Part shown: piece after piece, positions 55,097-64,000 of the stretch
Layout of the letters: each line of letters opens with the position of its first letter
How positions within the stretch are numbered: the first letter of the stretch is position 1
The notes under the pieces: generated by a model
Databases searched by the model: none
What the model was told of the DNA's origin: nothing
What the model saw: the letters and a program-made list of their open reading frames with translations, nothing else
NCBI RefSeq assembly: GCF_011455695.1
Contig: NZ_CP015030.1
Coordinates: 620,001-684,000 of the forward strand
DNA: 64,000 nucleotides
Direction of reading: 5' to 3'
Origin: Mannheimia granulomatis
Lineage (GTDB): Bacteria; Pseudomonadota; Gammaproteobacteria; Enterobacterales; Pasteurellaceae
Made by a program: the position numbers and the translations under genes

Positions 55097-55534
55097 TTAT
55101 AGGCTAAATAGCACGACTGTCGCTAAAAAGCCCGAGCTAATTGCAATCCCATAGGGGAGTCCTTTTTCTCGAATAGAACGAAAAAAGAACAAGCTACCGA
55201 TAATAATGAGTATCAGCCCTGATAATGCAGTTAGAAAAAGAAAATATGGAGCATATTCTGTGGGGATAGCCAACATCAAGACAGAAAGTAATTTCACATC
55301 GCCGGCACCAATTACTTTACATAAAAAAAGCAGAAAACCGATGATTAAGCAAAGTAATGCCGGTAAGAAGTAGAACGTACTATGTGTAAGCCAACTGAAT
55401 GGGATAATCACACATAACAGTACTACAATGATTCGATTACTAATAATACGTTGTTGGAGATCTGTCCAAGAAAGCCTTATTAACAATAAAATAATGGCGG
55501 CAAGTAAAATAGAACGGAAGTGAAATAACAACAT
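55097..55534 (-). CDS. tadV: Flp prepilin peptidase TadV
   Basis: TadV is a small A24 aspartyl peptidase that cleaves Flp1 and the pseudopilins TadE and TadF. The 145-residue membrane protein has the two catalytic aspartates D25 (SWTDLQQRIISN) and D79 (IGAGDVKLL) and the late GLPYGIAI motif. It lacks the N-terminal methylase domain of PilD, as expected. Confidence 0.92.
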   Translation of the reverse strand: MLLFHFRSILLAAIILLLIRLSWTDLQQRIISNRIIVVLLCVIIPFSWLTHSTFYFLPALLCLIIGFLLFLCKVIGAGDVKLLSVLMLAIPTEYAPYFLFLTALSGLILIIIGSLFFFRSIREKGLPYGIAISSGFLATVVLFSL

Positions 55535-55588
55535 AAAAGCAATTCACCTTAATTATTATTTGTACATATCTGCAACTGATTAAAAGGA

Positions 55589-55786
55589 TCACGAAACGGT
55601 CAAAAGTGCACTTTTAACTAAGTTTGCAAGTTGCTCAAATTTTATTAAGGTTTCTTTGCTGAAGCTGTTATTACCATATAACACAAATACAACAAATACT
55701 GCCACTGCACAACCAATTAAGCCATATTCAATTGAGGTAATCCCTTTTTGCTGCTGACAAAATCGAATAAAGTCTCTAATGTTCAT
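55589..55786 (-). CDS. flp2: Flp pilin-like protein Flp2
   Basis: The 65-residue protein carries the Flp motif: cleavage after G15 (QQQKG/ITSIEYGLIG) with E20-Y21, then a hydrophobic helix. In Aggregatibacter flp-2 is the second, weakly expressed pilin-like gene. A stem-loop between flp1 and flp2 should lower flp2 expression relative to flp1. Confidence 0.9.
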   Translation of the reverse strand: MNIRDFIRFCQQQKGITSIEYGLIGCAVAVFVVFVLYGNNSFSKETLIKFEQLANLVKSALLTVS

Positions 55787-55800
55787 AATGGATTAAAGAT

Positions 55801-55828
55801 ATCCTTATGTCCCAAAAGACATAAGGAT
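55801..55828 (-). terminator. Stem-loop between flp1 and flp2
   Basis: ATCCTTATGTC (55801-55811) and GACATAAGGAT (55818-55828) form an 11-bp stem with a 6-base loop. Read on the minus strand it follows flp1 and lacks a clear T-run, so partial termination or transcript stabilisation fits better than full stop. Confidence 0.7.
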
Positions 55829-55849
55829 AATTAAAGACTAGGATGCTAC

Positions 55850-56080
55850 TTACTTAGTTAGCCCATTTGTGCTTTTAACTGTGTCTGTTAATGTTTTAAA
55901 TTTCGCTTGTAGGCTCTGAATAAAGCCATCTTTGTTGTAAAACACAGCAACAATTAATACGGCTACCGCTACAGCAATTAAGCCGTATTCAATAGCAGTC
56001 ACACCTTTTTGGTTTTCTTTGAAAGAACGAAAGCCTTCAGTTACAGCAATGTAAGCCTTTGTTGTTAGAGTTGATAACAT
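55850..56080 (-). CDS. flp1: Major Flp pilin Flp1
   Basis: The 76-residue prepilin has a 26-residue leader cleaved after G26 (ENQKG/VTAIEYGLIA) with the conserved E31-Y32 pair and a hydrophobic helix, then a short C-terminal tail. Mature Flp1 of 50 residues polymerises into tight-adherence pili used in biofilm formation and host attachment. AAGGAGACTC precedes the start. It is the first gene of the operon. Confidence 0.94.
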   Translation of the reverse strand: MLSTLTTKAYIAVTEGFRSFKENQKGVTAIEYGLIAVAVAVLIVAVFYNKDGFIQSLQAKFKTLTDTVKSTNGLTK

Positions 56081-56620
56081 GTTTGAGTCTCCTTTTATTT
56101 AAAATAAAGTATATATAATAGTAGTTTAGAAATTTTATTAATTTCCATTTGGTAATGATACGCAATAACATCTAATGCGTAGTGGTGTGTATTCTAGATC
56201 TTTATGAAAGTGATGTAAATGCTACAAATTTAAGATTTAAACAAATCAATGTTATATTTTTGTAATTTATTATTTTATTGTTAATATTTTGTTAATTTCT
56301 TAAAGATAAAAAATGTGAATAGGAAATTTATTTGGAAACTTGAATTAACCTAGGTTTGTAATTAATTTTTAAGTATGAAAAAATTGTTAATTTCAAATGC
56401 TTTTTTGGTTAATTTTTATGCTTTTTAGAAACTGGTCGGATTTCAATAAAAAATTTATGGCAATAATGTGAATTTTGATTTAATTGGGTGAATTTTGAGC
56501 AAAAATCGTCTTGCCATATTTTTTCTTTATAGTAATGCGTAAGAAATGAGACAAAATTATGCATAGCACATAATAATATGCTAAATTTATGGCAATAAAT
56601 AAGCTAAATATAAGGAATTT
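56081..56620. promoter_or_regulatory. AT-rich divergent control region of flp1 and rhlB
   Basis: About 540 bp with no gene. Near flp1, TATTATATATAC on the minus strand (about 56109-56121) may be the -10 region. A TACGCA/TGCGTA dyad lies at 56159-56181. The remainder is unusually AT-rich with long A/T tracts, as expected for an H-NS-bound or complex pilus promoter. The rhlB promoter must lie near 56560-56610. No small gene is supported. Confidence 0.5.
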
Positions 56621-57853
56621 ATGATGTCGAATCATCTTACAGAACACCGCTTTATTGATTTCCCTATTCACACGAATGTATTAAATGCCTTAGATAGCAA
56701 AGGTTTTGAATTTTGTACACCGATTCAAGCGAAAACATTTCCAATTACGCTTGCCGGCAATGATATTGCAGGGCAAGCCCAAACAGGCACGGGAAAAACG
56801 TTAGCTTTTTTAGTAGCAACTTTCCATTATTTGTTAAGCAATGAAATTAAAATAGCTAAAAATCAGCCTAGAGCATTAATTTTAGCCCCTACCCGAGAAT
56901 TAGCCGTGCAAATTGCAGCAGATGCACAGCTTTTTCTACAACATTCTGATCTGAAATTGGCCCTGGCTTATGGTGGTGATGGTTATGATAAACAGCTACA
57001 AGAAATTGAAAAAGGTGTGGATATTTTAGTTGGTACAACAGGGCGAGTGATTGATTATGTTAAACAAGGCATTATTAATTTAGATAAAGTCCAAGTGATT
57101 GTGCTAGATGAGGCGGATCGAATGTTTGATCTGGGTTTTATTAAAGATATCCGTTACCTTATGCGTAAATCGCCACCACCGCAGAAACGCCTAACACTAT
57201 TATTTTCAGCAACGCTTTCTCCAAGAGTGAGAGAGCTTGCCTATGAAGATATGAATAACGCCGAATATATTGAAATTGAGCCGTTACAACGCACGGGGCA
57301 TCGTATTAAAGAAGAGCTATTTTATCCCTCTAATGAAGATAAAATGGCGCTATTATTAACGTTACTTGAAGAAGAGTGGCCGGAGCGTTGCATGGTTTTT
57401 GCTAATACCAAGCATAAATGCGAAGAAATTTGGCAATATTTATCTGCAGATGGCCATCGTGTAGGCATGCTGACCGGAGATATTCCACAGAAAAAGCGTC
57501 TATCCTTGCTTGATAATTTTACTAAAGGCAATTTAGATATTTTAGTTGTAACAGATGTTGCTGCCAGAGGTTTACATATTCCTGATGTCACGCATGTGTT
57601 TAATTATGACTTACCTGATGATAAAGAAGATTACGTGCATCGTATTGGCAGAACCGGTAGGGCGGGGGAGAGCGGACATTCTATCAGCTTCGCTTGCGAG
57701 CGTTACGCGGTTAATTTGCCTGCGATAGAGGAGTATATTGGACACCAAATTCCTGTTAGTCAATATGATAAAAGCTCTTTACTGCCTTTGCCGAAAGTGA
57801 ATCGTTCAAGAAACAAACATGCTTTTGCGCAGAAACGAAATGGACGTAACTAG
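56621..57853 (+). CDS. rhlB: ATP-dependent RNA helicase RhlB
   Basis: RhlB unwinds RNA for the degradosome. The 410-residue DEAD-box protein shows Walker A AQTGTGKT (53-60), [20 protein letters not shown] (the RhlB form of the GG motif), DEAD near 164, SAT, and [10 protein letters not shown] near the end. The start has two adjacent ATG codons, with AAGGAATTT upstream. The C-terminus is short and basic. Confidence 0.94.
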   Translation: MMSNHLTEHRFIDFPIHTNVLNALDSKGFEFCTPIQAKTFPITLAGNDIAGQAQTGTGKTLAFLVATFHYLLSNEIKIAKNQPRALILAPTRELAVQIAADAQLFLQHSDLKLALAYGGDGYDKQLQEIEKGVDILVGTTGRVIDYVKQGIINLDKVQVIVLDEADRMFDLGFIKDIRYLMRKSPPPQKRLTLLFSATLSPRVRELAYEDMNNAEYIEIEPLQRTGHRIKEELFYPSNEDKMALLLTLLEEEWPERCMVFANTKHKCEEIWQYLSADGHRVGMLTGDIPQKKRLSLLDNFTKGNLDILVVTDVAARGLHIPDVTHVFNYDLPDDKEDYVHRIGRTGRAGESGHSISFACERYAVNLPAIEEYIGHQIPVSQYDKSSLLPLPKVNRSRNKHAFAQKRNGRN

Positions 57854-57904
57854 AACAAAATGATGAATAGCATTTGTGTTTTAACTCAGATTGAAAGGAG
57901 AAAT

Positions 57905-58324
57905 ATGAACTTACCTAAGTTCGCAGCAATCGTGTGTAGCATTCTGGTGATTGCGGGGTGTAGCACATTAGAGAAATGGGAGGAGGATATGGGCTTATTC
58001 TCAGAATCGGCAAATCACCATGCCTCTATTGATAAATCAACCATCAAAAGAGAACGTATGATTTCTAAACAAGTTGCCTTCCCAACACCAAGTAGCCAGC
58101 CTGTTGTAAATACTAAGGTAACAACTAAGAGAATTAATACAACAGCTTGTAAAGACAGTGATGATTGGTATTTAGATGGTTATCGTGTAGGAAAATCTTT
58201 CCAGACTCAGAAACTACAGATGCTACAGCAGCGAAGTGAATATTGCGGTTATAATGTAAGGCAGCTTCCTGCACAATATCGTAGTAATTGGGATAGAGGC
58301 TTCCTTATAGGAACAAAAAGTTAA
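57905..58324 (+). CDS. Lipoprotein of unknown function, 139 aa
   Basis: From ATG 57905 (GAAAGGAG upstream) the protein has a lipoprotein signal ending VIAGC (Cys near residue 18), a variable middle and a C-terminal region with W..DGYRVG..FQ and NWDRGFLIGTKS, vaguely like DUF2799-type small lipoproteins. It is probably lipid-anchored in the envelope. It lies between rhlB and the HerA-like ATPase gene. No function assigned. Confidence 0.75.
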   Translation: MNLPKFAAIVCSILVIAGCSTLEKWEEDMGLFSESANHHASIDKSTIKRERMISKQVAFPTPSSQPVVNTKVTTKRINTTACKDSDDWYLDGYRVGKSFQTQKLQMLQQRSEYCGYNVRQLPAQYRSNWDRGFLIGTKS

Positions 58325-58343
58325 TTTAAGAAGAGAATTTGAT

Positions 58344-59834
58344 ATGAGTTTATATAACATTGCTCAAACCGAATCAGGGGAAGTAATTTCTCTGAATTCA
58401 AAAATGGCGAATCGTCACGGTTTAGTGGCAGGGGCGACTGGTACAGGTAAAACCGTAACTTTACGCAAATTGGCAGAAGCCTTTAGTGATGATGGCGTGC
58501 CAGTGTTCTTGGTTGATGTAAAAGGTGACTTGTCAGGCCTTGTGCAAGCGGGCAGTTTTTCCGGAAAAATTGCAGAACGCATTGAAATGTTTAATTTAGG
58601 CGGTGAGGCTTATTTAAAGGGTTATCCCGTTTCATTTTGGGATGTGTTTGGTGAATCTGGCATTCCTCTTCGCACCACTATTTCGGAAATGGGGCCAATG
58701 CTGCTTGCTCGTTTATTAAATTTAAACGATACCCAAGAGGGCTTATTAAATCTTGTTTTCCGTGTAGCAGATGACAGAGGTTTACTGCTCATTGATTTAA
58801 AAGATTTACGTGCCTTATTGAAATTTGTCGCAGATAATGCAAAAGAATTCCAAGTGGAATATGGGAATGTTTCCGCTGCGAGTGTGGGAGCAATTCAGCG
58901 TGCGTTGTTAGCTCTTGAAAATGAAGGAGCAACGAATTTATTCGGTGAGCCTGCATTAGATTTACATGATTGGCTCCAAACCCGTGACGGTCGTGGTGTC
59001 ATCAATATTTTAAATTCGGAAAAATTGATCAATTCACCAAGAATGTATGGAGCGTTCTTACTTTGGTTTATGGCAGAATTGTTTGAAAACTTACCTGAAG
59101 TAGGCGATCCGGAAAAACCGAAGTTTGTGCTTTTCTTTGACGAGGCTCACTTATTATTTGATGGAGCCCCGAAAGTATTGGTGGACAAAATCGAACAGGT
59201 GGTACGTTTAATTCGTTCTAAAGGTGTAGGTGTTTATTTTGTCACACAAAATCCGTTAGACTTGCCGGATTCGGTGTTAGGTCAGCTAGGTAATCGTATT
59301 CAACACGCATTACGAGCTTTCACTCCGCGTGATCAAAAAGCGGTGAAATCAGCAGCAGAAACCTTCCGTGCCAATAAAGATGTGGATGTGGTAGAAGCCA
59401 TTACTCAATTAGGTGTTGGGCAAGCCTTAGTTTCTGTATTAGATGAAAAAGGGATGCCAACGCCGGTTGAAATTGCTTATATTTACCCTCCGAAAAGCCA
59501 GCTTACACCGCTTGCAACCGGCGAGCGATCTGCATTAGTGAAACAAGATGATTTATACCATCACTATAGCCAATTTGTAGATAATGAATCTGCTTTTGAA
59601 CGCCTTAATGCCAAAGCAGAACAAGTTAAGGCTGAACAAGCGGCAGCAGAAGAAGCTAACAATGATTTCTTCGGTGGTATTATTTCTTCCATTTTTGGAT
59701 CAAAAAAGAAAAAAGATCAATCGGTGACCGAGCAGATGGTGAGCCAAGTAGCACATTCTGTGGGGAGAAATTTACGCAACCAAGTTACTAAGCAAATTAT
59801 GCGTGGAATTTTAGGAGCGATCACCAAAAAGTAA
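58344..59834 (+). CDS. HerA-like ATPase of the DUF853/YjgR family
   Basis: The 496-residue protein has Walker A GATGTGKT (30-37), a Walker B-like LFFDEAHLLFDG near 270, and VGVYFVTQNPLDLPDSVLGQLGNRIQHALRAF in pieces typical of YjgR (the second and third P-loop regions). The family resembles HerA/FtsK translocases; its function in bacteria is not established. The C-terminal tail is Lys-rich. A short lipoprotein gene precedes it. Confidence 0.85.
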   Translation: MSLYNIAQTESGEVISLNSKMANRHGLVAGATGTGKTVTLRKLAEAFSDDGVPVFLVDVKGDLSGLVQAGSFSGKIAERIEMFNLGGEAYLKGYPVSFWDVFGESGIPLRTTISEMGPMLLARLLNLNDTQEGLLNLVFRVADDRGLLLIDLKDLRALLKFVADNAKEFQVEYGNVSAASVGAIQRALLALENEGATNLFGEPALDLHDWLQTRDGRGVINILNSEKLINSPRMYGAFLLWFMAELFENLPEVGDPEKPKFVLFFDEAHLLFDGAPKVLVDKIEQVVRLIRSKGVGVYFVTQNPLDLPDSVLGQLGNRIQHALRAFTPRDQKAVKSAAETFRANKDVDVVEAITQLGVGQALVSVLDEKGMPTPVEIAYIYPPKSQLTPLATGERSALVKQDDLYHHYSQFVDNESAFERLNAKAEQVKAEQAAAEEANNDFFGGIISSIFGSKKKKDQSVTEQMVSQVAHSVGRNLRNQVTKQIMRGILGAITKK

Positions 59835-60219
59835 GCGGAATTATCCGTTACAAGCGGTCGAATTTTACTAAAATTTTGCACAAACGCTCTTGTTTGAACA
59901 TCGGCTTGACTGATGGCGCTAACCGATCCTAGCAAGTTAAAGGCTGAGTGCTTTATTTTTACAATCTTTTGCATGTTGATGCTAAAAATAGTGGTAATGT
60001 TGTCTGTTTTTTGGCATAATATGCCTCGTTTTTTGTCTATTTCAGGCTGAAAACATAAACATTTATTTTTTAACACTAAAACACACACATATCACAAGCT
60101 AGGGATTGGGGTGTCTATTATCGAACAGAGCGTAGATCAATTTTCTAGGATATGTGGAGGCTAAACCCCGTTTTGCCGTTCATAAGTGGCAAAACAAACA
60201 ACTTTGAAGGAAAATTCTT
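59835..60219. promoter_or_regulatory. Promoter and leader region of rpsB-tsf
   Basis: This 385-bp gap has one uptake core near 59849, a small palindrome GGCATAATATGCC (60013-60025) that overlaps a possible -10 box, and a long leader. Near the gene, GTTTTGCC (60170-60177) and GGCAAAAC (60188-60195) form a stem-loop 24 bp before the rpsB start. In E. coli, protein S2 represses rpsB-tsf through its leader; this hairpin is a candidate equivalent. AAGGAAAA precedes the ATG. Confidence 0.55.
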
Positions 60220-60936
60220 ATGGCACAAGTTTCTATGCGCGATATGCTTAACGCGGGCGTTCACTATGGTCACCAAACTCGTTACTGGAATCCAAAAATG
60301 AAACCATTCATTTTCGGTGCGCGTAACGGTGTTCATGTAATCAACTTAGAAAAAACATTACCTTTATTTAACGAAGCATTAGCAGAATTAACACGCATTG
60401 CAAGCAATAACGGTAAAGTATTATTCGTTGGTACAAAACGCGCGGCAAGTGAAGCAGTTAAAGCAGCAGCAGTAGATAGCCAACAATTCTATGTTAACCA
60501 CCGTTGGTTAGGTGGTATGTTGACAAACTGGAAAACTGTTCGTCAATCAATCAAACGTTTAAAAGATTTAGAGACTCAAACTCAAGACGGTACTTTTGAC
60601 AAAATCACTAAAAAAGAAGCGTTAATGCGTACTCGTGAGTTAGAGAAATTAGAGTTAAGCTTAGGCGGTATCAAAGATATGAACGGCTTACCGGATGCAG
60701 TATTTGTAATCGGTGCTGATCACGAGCATATCGCAATCAAAGAAGCAAACAACTTAGGTATTCCTGTATTTGCGATTGTTGATACTAACTCAACTCCAGA
60801 TGGCGTTAATTACATCATCCCTGGTAATGATGACGCAACACGTGCAATCCAACTTTACTTAGATTCAGCGGTTGCTGCAATCAAAGAAGGTCGTGGTCAA
60901 GAAGTTGAAGTTGCCGCAGAAGCAGCAGCTGAATAA
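60220..60936 (+). CDS. rpsB: 30S ribosomal protein S2
   Basis: The 238-residue protein is standard S2: [20 protein letters not shown] at the start, [20 protein letters not shown], and the [20 protein letters not shown] region. It binds late to the 30S subunit near the anti-Shine-Dalgarno end. It is followed by tsf after a 99-bp gap with two hairpins. Confidence 0.98.
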   Translation: MAQVSMRDMLNAGVHYGHQTRYWNPKMKPFIFGARNGVHVINLEKTLPLFNEALAELTRIASNNGKVLFVGTKRAASEAVKAAAVDSQQFYVNHRWLGGMLTNWKTVRQSIKRLKDLETQTQDGTFDKITKKEALMRTRELEKLELSLGGIKDMNGLPDAVFVIGADHEHIAIKEANNLGIPVFAIVDTNSTPDGVNYIIPGNDDATRAIQLYLDSAVAAIKEGRGQEVEVAAEAAAE

Positions 60937-60947
60937 TTCAGTTTGTA

Positions 60948-61005
60948 AGGGCAGGTTTTAACCTGCCCTAAACGATAAAATCTCTAGACAGGTGAATGCC
61001 TGTCT
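60948..61005 (+). promoter_or_regulatory. Two hairpins between rpsB and tsf
   Basis: AGGGCAGGTT/AACCTGCCCT (60948-60969, perfect 10-bp stem, 2-base gap) and AGACAGG/CCTGTCT (60986-61005) follow rpsB without long T-runs. They may attenuate tsf relative to rpsB or protect the upstream RNA. Confidence 0.6.
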
Positions 61006-61035
61006 TTCCCGTATCAAATCAAGAGGAATTAAAAA

Positions 61036-61887
61036 ATGGCTGAGATCACAGCATCATTAGTTAAAGAACTTCGTGAACGTACCGGCGCAGGTATGATGGA
61101 ATGTAAAAAAGCATTACAAGAAGCAAACGGTGACATCGAATTAGCGATCGATAACATGCGTAAATCTGGTCAAGCGAAAGCTGCTAAAAAAGCAGGTAAC
61201 ATCGCTGCTGAAGGTGTAATTTTAGCTCGCGTAGCGAACGGTTTCGGCGTATTAGTTGAAATGAACTGCCAAACTGACTTCGTAGCAAAAGATGCAGGTT
61301 TCTTAGGTTTAGCAAACGAAGTTGCAGACTATGCAGCAGCAAATAAAGATATCTCTATTGAAGCATTAGCAGTGCAATTTGAAGAAAAACGTGTTGCATT
61401 AGTAGCTAAAATCGGTGAGAACATGAATATTCGCCGTGTTAAATTCTTAGAAGGTAACGTGATTGCACAATACTTACACGGTGCAAAAATCGGTGTATTA
61501 GTAGCAGGTGAAGGTTCTGAAGAAGAATTACGCAAAGTAGCAATGCACGTTGCTGCAAGCAAACCTGAGTTTGTAAACCCAGAAGATGTTTCTGCAGATG
61601 TTGTTGCAAAAGAGCGTGAAATCCAAATCGAAATCGCGATGAACTCAGGTAAACCAAAAGAAATCGCTGAGAAAATGGTTGAAGGTCGTATGGCTAAATT
61701 CACCGGTGAAGTTTCATTAACTGGTCAACCATTCGTAATGGATCCATCACAAACTGTGGGTCAATACTTAAAATCAGTAGGTACTTCAGTATCTAACTTC
61801 ATCCGTTTAGAAGTGGGCGAAGGTATCGAAAAAGTTGAAGAAGATTTCGCAGCAGAAGTTGCTAAAATTACTGGCGGTAACGCTTAA
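61036..61887 (+). CDS. tsf: Elongation factor Ts
   Basis: EF-Ts exchanges GDP for GTP on EF-Tu. The 283-residue protein has the N-terminal TDFVAKD motif ([12 protein letters not shown]), the [20 protein letters not shown] start and the usual two-lobed core. AGAGGAA precedes the ATG. In many bacteria pyrH follows directly; here a minus-strand gene lies between. Confidence 0.98.
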   Translation: MAEITASLVKELRERTGAGMMECKKALQEANGDIELAIDNMRKSGQAKAAKKAGNIAAEGVILARVANGFGVLVEMNCQTDFVAKDAGFLGLANEVADYAAANKDISIEALAVQFEEKRVALVAKIGENMNIRRVKFLEGNVIAQYLHGAKIGVLVAGEGSEEELRKVAMHVAASKPEFVNPEDVSADVVAKEREIQIEIAMNSGKPKEIAEKMVEGRMAKFTGEVSLTGQPFVMDPSQTVGQYLKSVGTSVSNFIRLEVGEGIEKVEEDFAAEVAKITGGNA

Positions 61888-61905
61888 TTCAAACTTTGAG
61901 TTGAT

Positions 61906-61935
61906 AAAAAAAGCAGGCTTTAGCCTGCTTTTTTT
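61906..61935. terminator. Terminator after tsf
   Basis: AAGCAGGC and GCCTGCTT form an 8-bp stem with loop TTTA, flanked by an A-run and a T-run. It can serve tsf and the converging minus-strand gene. Confidence 0.9.
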
Positions 61936-61940
61936 ATGTT

Positions 61941-63491
61941 CTATTTTTTATTATTAACCGGAATGGTAACGGCCGGATCTTCAACGGTTGATTGGGTTTC
62001 AATGATTTTTTTCAATCCATAATCGTTTTTATCCGCTTGATTACTAAATAAATCAATTTCTTTATTCAATAACGGATTCTCAATTCCCATCCAATTTGCA
62101 ATGCCATTAGTAAAATTTAAGCCGGATTTAAAGGCTTTATAGACATTACGCTTAGTATCATCACTCGAAATTTTAAATAATGGGATATCGTAGTGTAGTT
62201 TACTTTTATCCTTACCGTTTTGAATCAAAATGTTATCTTTACTCATTTCGTGCGATAAGCCATGGTCAGATAAATAGATCATCGAAAAAGAACGCTGATT
62301 AGCTGTTTGGTTTTGAACTAAGGTTTCATACACACGTTTGAGCAATTCGTCTGTTTTCTTAATAGAAGACACATAGCAATTCACATTAAAATAACGTTTC
62401 GGTAATTTATTATCGTCAAACATTTTCGGATAATCGGTTAATCTGTCACAAGTAATCGGATGAGAGCCGTATAAGTGTAAGAAAATAAAGCGTTTACCGC
62501 TTGCAGGCTCTGCGATAACTTTGCTGAAATGCGGTAGCAGTTCAAAATCGCTTACATTGGTATTTAATGAATCTCCGGCTTTGGTAAAGATTCTGACATC
62601 GCTTTTATTGCCGATAGAAGAAATCGGAGTGTCGTAATTACCCAAATAACCTTGATTGGAAATCCAGTAGCTTTTCACGCCTGCAGACTTAATTAAATCA
62701 ATCAAAGTTAAAGCATAGTCAGCTTCCCATTTTTCCGTATCTGGTTTAGTGAGCATTAACCGCAGAGAAGCGATTGTGTTAGTGCCACCGGCAGTTAGGC
62801 CATCAATTAGCGTTCCATTTGCTGAACTCATAAACGGTGTGTTAGGAGCAGGGTAGCCATAAGCATGGTGGTAGTCTTTTCTTGCACTTTCCCCCATAAT
62901 TAAGATGTAGTCGTCATATTTAGCATTTTCGTTGAGTGTTGATTCTCCCCATTTTGACTCCAATGTTAAATTATTTAATACCTCTAACTCTTTTTTAACT
63001 TTTAAGCCTGACTGGTAAAATTCATGGAAGAATTTAAAAGGAGCAAGAGAGAAGAGCATCAAAATAAATGCACTCATCACAAAGGTTTTGTTTTTTAGAA
63101 AACGAATATGATACATTTTGGTAATTTTTCGATAAAAAATGACCGCTAGTACAATCCCAATTCCTGCCAAAATATGCAATATGGGCAGTTGGGCAATAAA
63201 CTCACGGCTTTCCATCATATCGGTGGCAAAAATAGAAGCAATATATTCATAGGTAGGACTACCAAAATTAATGCCAACTGGGGTATAAAAGGCATAAGCG
63301 ATACTAATAGGTAGCAGCAATAAATAGTAAGTCCATTTTGAGCTGGATAGGGTAATGATCAGAAAAATGCCAAAAAGCACATCTAAAACGGTCGGCTGTG
63401 GAAAAAATCCTGAGCCGATAAGCATAAGATAGCTTGCAGAACTTGCTAGGAAAAGAGCAGTAATAATGCCGAAAATTTGTTTTGAATTCAT
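61941..63491 (-). CDS. Phosphoethanolamine transferase (LPS-modifying, sulfatase fold)
   Basis: The 516-residue protein has about five N-terminal membrane helices (to about residue 160) and a periplasmic sulfatase-fold domain with ILIMGESARKDYHHAYGYPA, where the nucleophilic Thr is expected in the GGTNTIASL stretch, and metal-binding YLSDHGLSHE. Such enzymes move phosphoethanolamine from phosphatidylethanolamine to lipid A or core heptose. It resembles the Haemophilus Lpt6/CptA-type core enzymes more than EptA, but I cannot settle this. It sits between tsf and pyrH on the opposite strand. Confidence 0.82.
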   Translation of the reverse strand: MNSKQIFGIITALFLASSASYLMLIGSGFFPQPTVLDVLFGIFLIITLSSSKWTYYLLLLPISIAYAFYTPVGINFGSPTYEYIASIFATDMMESREFIAQLPILHILAGIGIVLAVIFYRKITKMYHIRFLKNKTFVMSAFILMLFSLAPFKFFHEFYQSGLKVKKELEVLNNLTLESKWGESTLNENAKYDDYILIMGESARKDYHHAYGYPAPNTPFMSSANGTLIDGLTAGGTNTIASLRLMLTKPDTEKWEADYALTLIDLIKSAGVKSYWISNQGYLGNYDTPISSIGNKSDVRIFTKAGDSLNTNVSDFELLPHFSKVIAEPASGKRFIFLHLYGSHPITCDRLTDYPKMFDDNKLPKRYFNVNCYVSSIKKTDELLKRVYETLVQNQTANQRSFSMIYLSDHGLSHEMSKDNILIQNGKDKSKLHYDIPLFKISSDDTKRNVYKAFKSGLNFTNGIANWMGIENPLLNKEIDLFSNQADKNDYGLKKIIETQSTVEDPAVTIPVNNKK

Positions 63492-63583
63492 TTAGTTAAA
63501 ATTTTTCAGTTTATCGTAGAAAAGGATTGTTCTATAATAACGTAATTTTGTGTTTAGTCCATACAGTATAAGAGGCAATTAAA

Positions 63584-64000
63584 ATGAGTAACCCAATCTA
63601 TAAACGAATTCTTCTCAAATTAAGTGGCGAAGCTTTACAAGGGAACGAAGGTTTTGGTATCGATCCGTCCATTCTAGATCGTATGGCGTTAGAGATTAAA
63701 GAACTTCTAGCGGAAGGCGTGGAAGTGGGTGTTGTTCTTGGCGGCGGTAACTTATTCCGTGGTGCAAAATTAGCAAAAGCGGGAATGAACCGTGTAGTGG
63801 GTGATCATATGGGCATGCTTGCTACTGTAATGAATGGTTTGGCAATGCGTGATGCCCTGCACCGTGCAGAGGTGAATGCAAAATTGATGTCAGCATTCCA
63901 ATTAAACGGTATTTGTGATACCTATAACTGGTCTGAAGCAATTAAAATGTTAAGAGAAAAGCGTGTAGTTATTTTCTCGGCAGGTACTGGTAGCCCGTTC
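63584..64000 (+). CDS. pyrH: Uridylate kinase (partial, runs off the window)
   Basis: The first 139 codons from ATG 63584 read [40 protein letters not shown], then [20 protein letters not shown] and AGTGSPF at the window edge: PyrH, the bacterial UMP kinase of the amino-acid-kinase family that makes UDP and is inhibited by UTP. AGAGGCAATTAAA precedes the start. The C-terminal part lies beyond 64000. Confidence 0.96.
   Translation, partial: MSNPIYKRILLKLSGEALQGNEGFGIDPSILDRMALEIKELLAEGVEVGVVLGGGNLFRGAKLAKAGMNRVVGDHMGMLATVMNGLAMRDALHRAEVNAKLMSAFQLNGICDTYNWSEAIKMLREKRVVIFSAGTGSPF

Overview
The window is a chromosomal segment of a Pasteurellaceae bacterium. Short uptake-signal cores of the ACAAGCGGT type (the Actinobacillus pleuropneumoniae/Mannheimia class) are scattered throughout, often as head-to-head pairs forming terminator hairpins. 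Proteins resemble Haemophilus, Actinobacillus and Mannheimia families, DNA is AT-rich, and the Tad locus has the gene order known from Aggregatibacter. I would place it near Mannheimia/Actinobacillus, without naming a species.

Layout. 1-9.5 kb is mostly housekeeping: end of an LPS glycosyltransferase, an opsX-like heptosyltransferase, argG, rnhA, cvpA-purF behind a PurR box, mltA, initiator tRNA-fMet, xseA, a dyad of DnaA boxes and tRNA-Leu(CAA). 9.5-28 kb is an accessory region for allantoin use: DUF2877 (AllH-like), two allantoinase plus NCS1-permease pairs, allE, allD, an fdrA-ylbE fusion (AllF-AllG), a carbamate kinase, a lactate-permease-family transporter with a 64-aa membrane protein, allC and a PucG-type aminotransferase. 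Together these predict allantoin -> allantoate -> ureidoglycine -> (ureidoglycolate) -> oxalurate -> oxamate + carbamoyl phosphate -> ATP + NH3 + CO2. This region also holds four copies of a roughly 100-bp, four-hairpin intergenic repeat and the only exact AAGTGCGGT-type (Haemophilus class) uptake signals I found in the window.

28-39 kb carries small accessory units: an AraC regulator with a duplicated promoter segment flanking a ferritin remnant and a thioesterase, ohr, a pepE-dcuC-abgA-like peptide/dicarboxylate unit, glnK-amtB, a TetR-AcuI in-frame fusion under a palindromic operator, and a MarR regulator divergent from an ABC six-TM protein. A fragment of a second copy of that ABC gene lies left of the fusion. 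39-44.7 kb is lepA-lepB-rnc-era-recO. 44.7-56.1 kb is a complete flp-rcp-tad pilus locus (14 genes, minus strand). 56.6-64 kb holds rhlB, a lipoprotein gene, a HerA-like ATPase gene (yjgR type), rpsB-tsf, a phosphoethanolamine transferase and the start of pyrH.

The most novel items are the AllF-AllG fusion next to a lactate-permease-like candidate oxamate transporter, the multi-hairpin repeat family confined almost entirely to that cluster, and the TetR-AcuI fusion that keeps an internal ribosome binding site.
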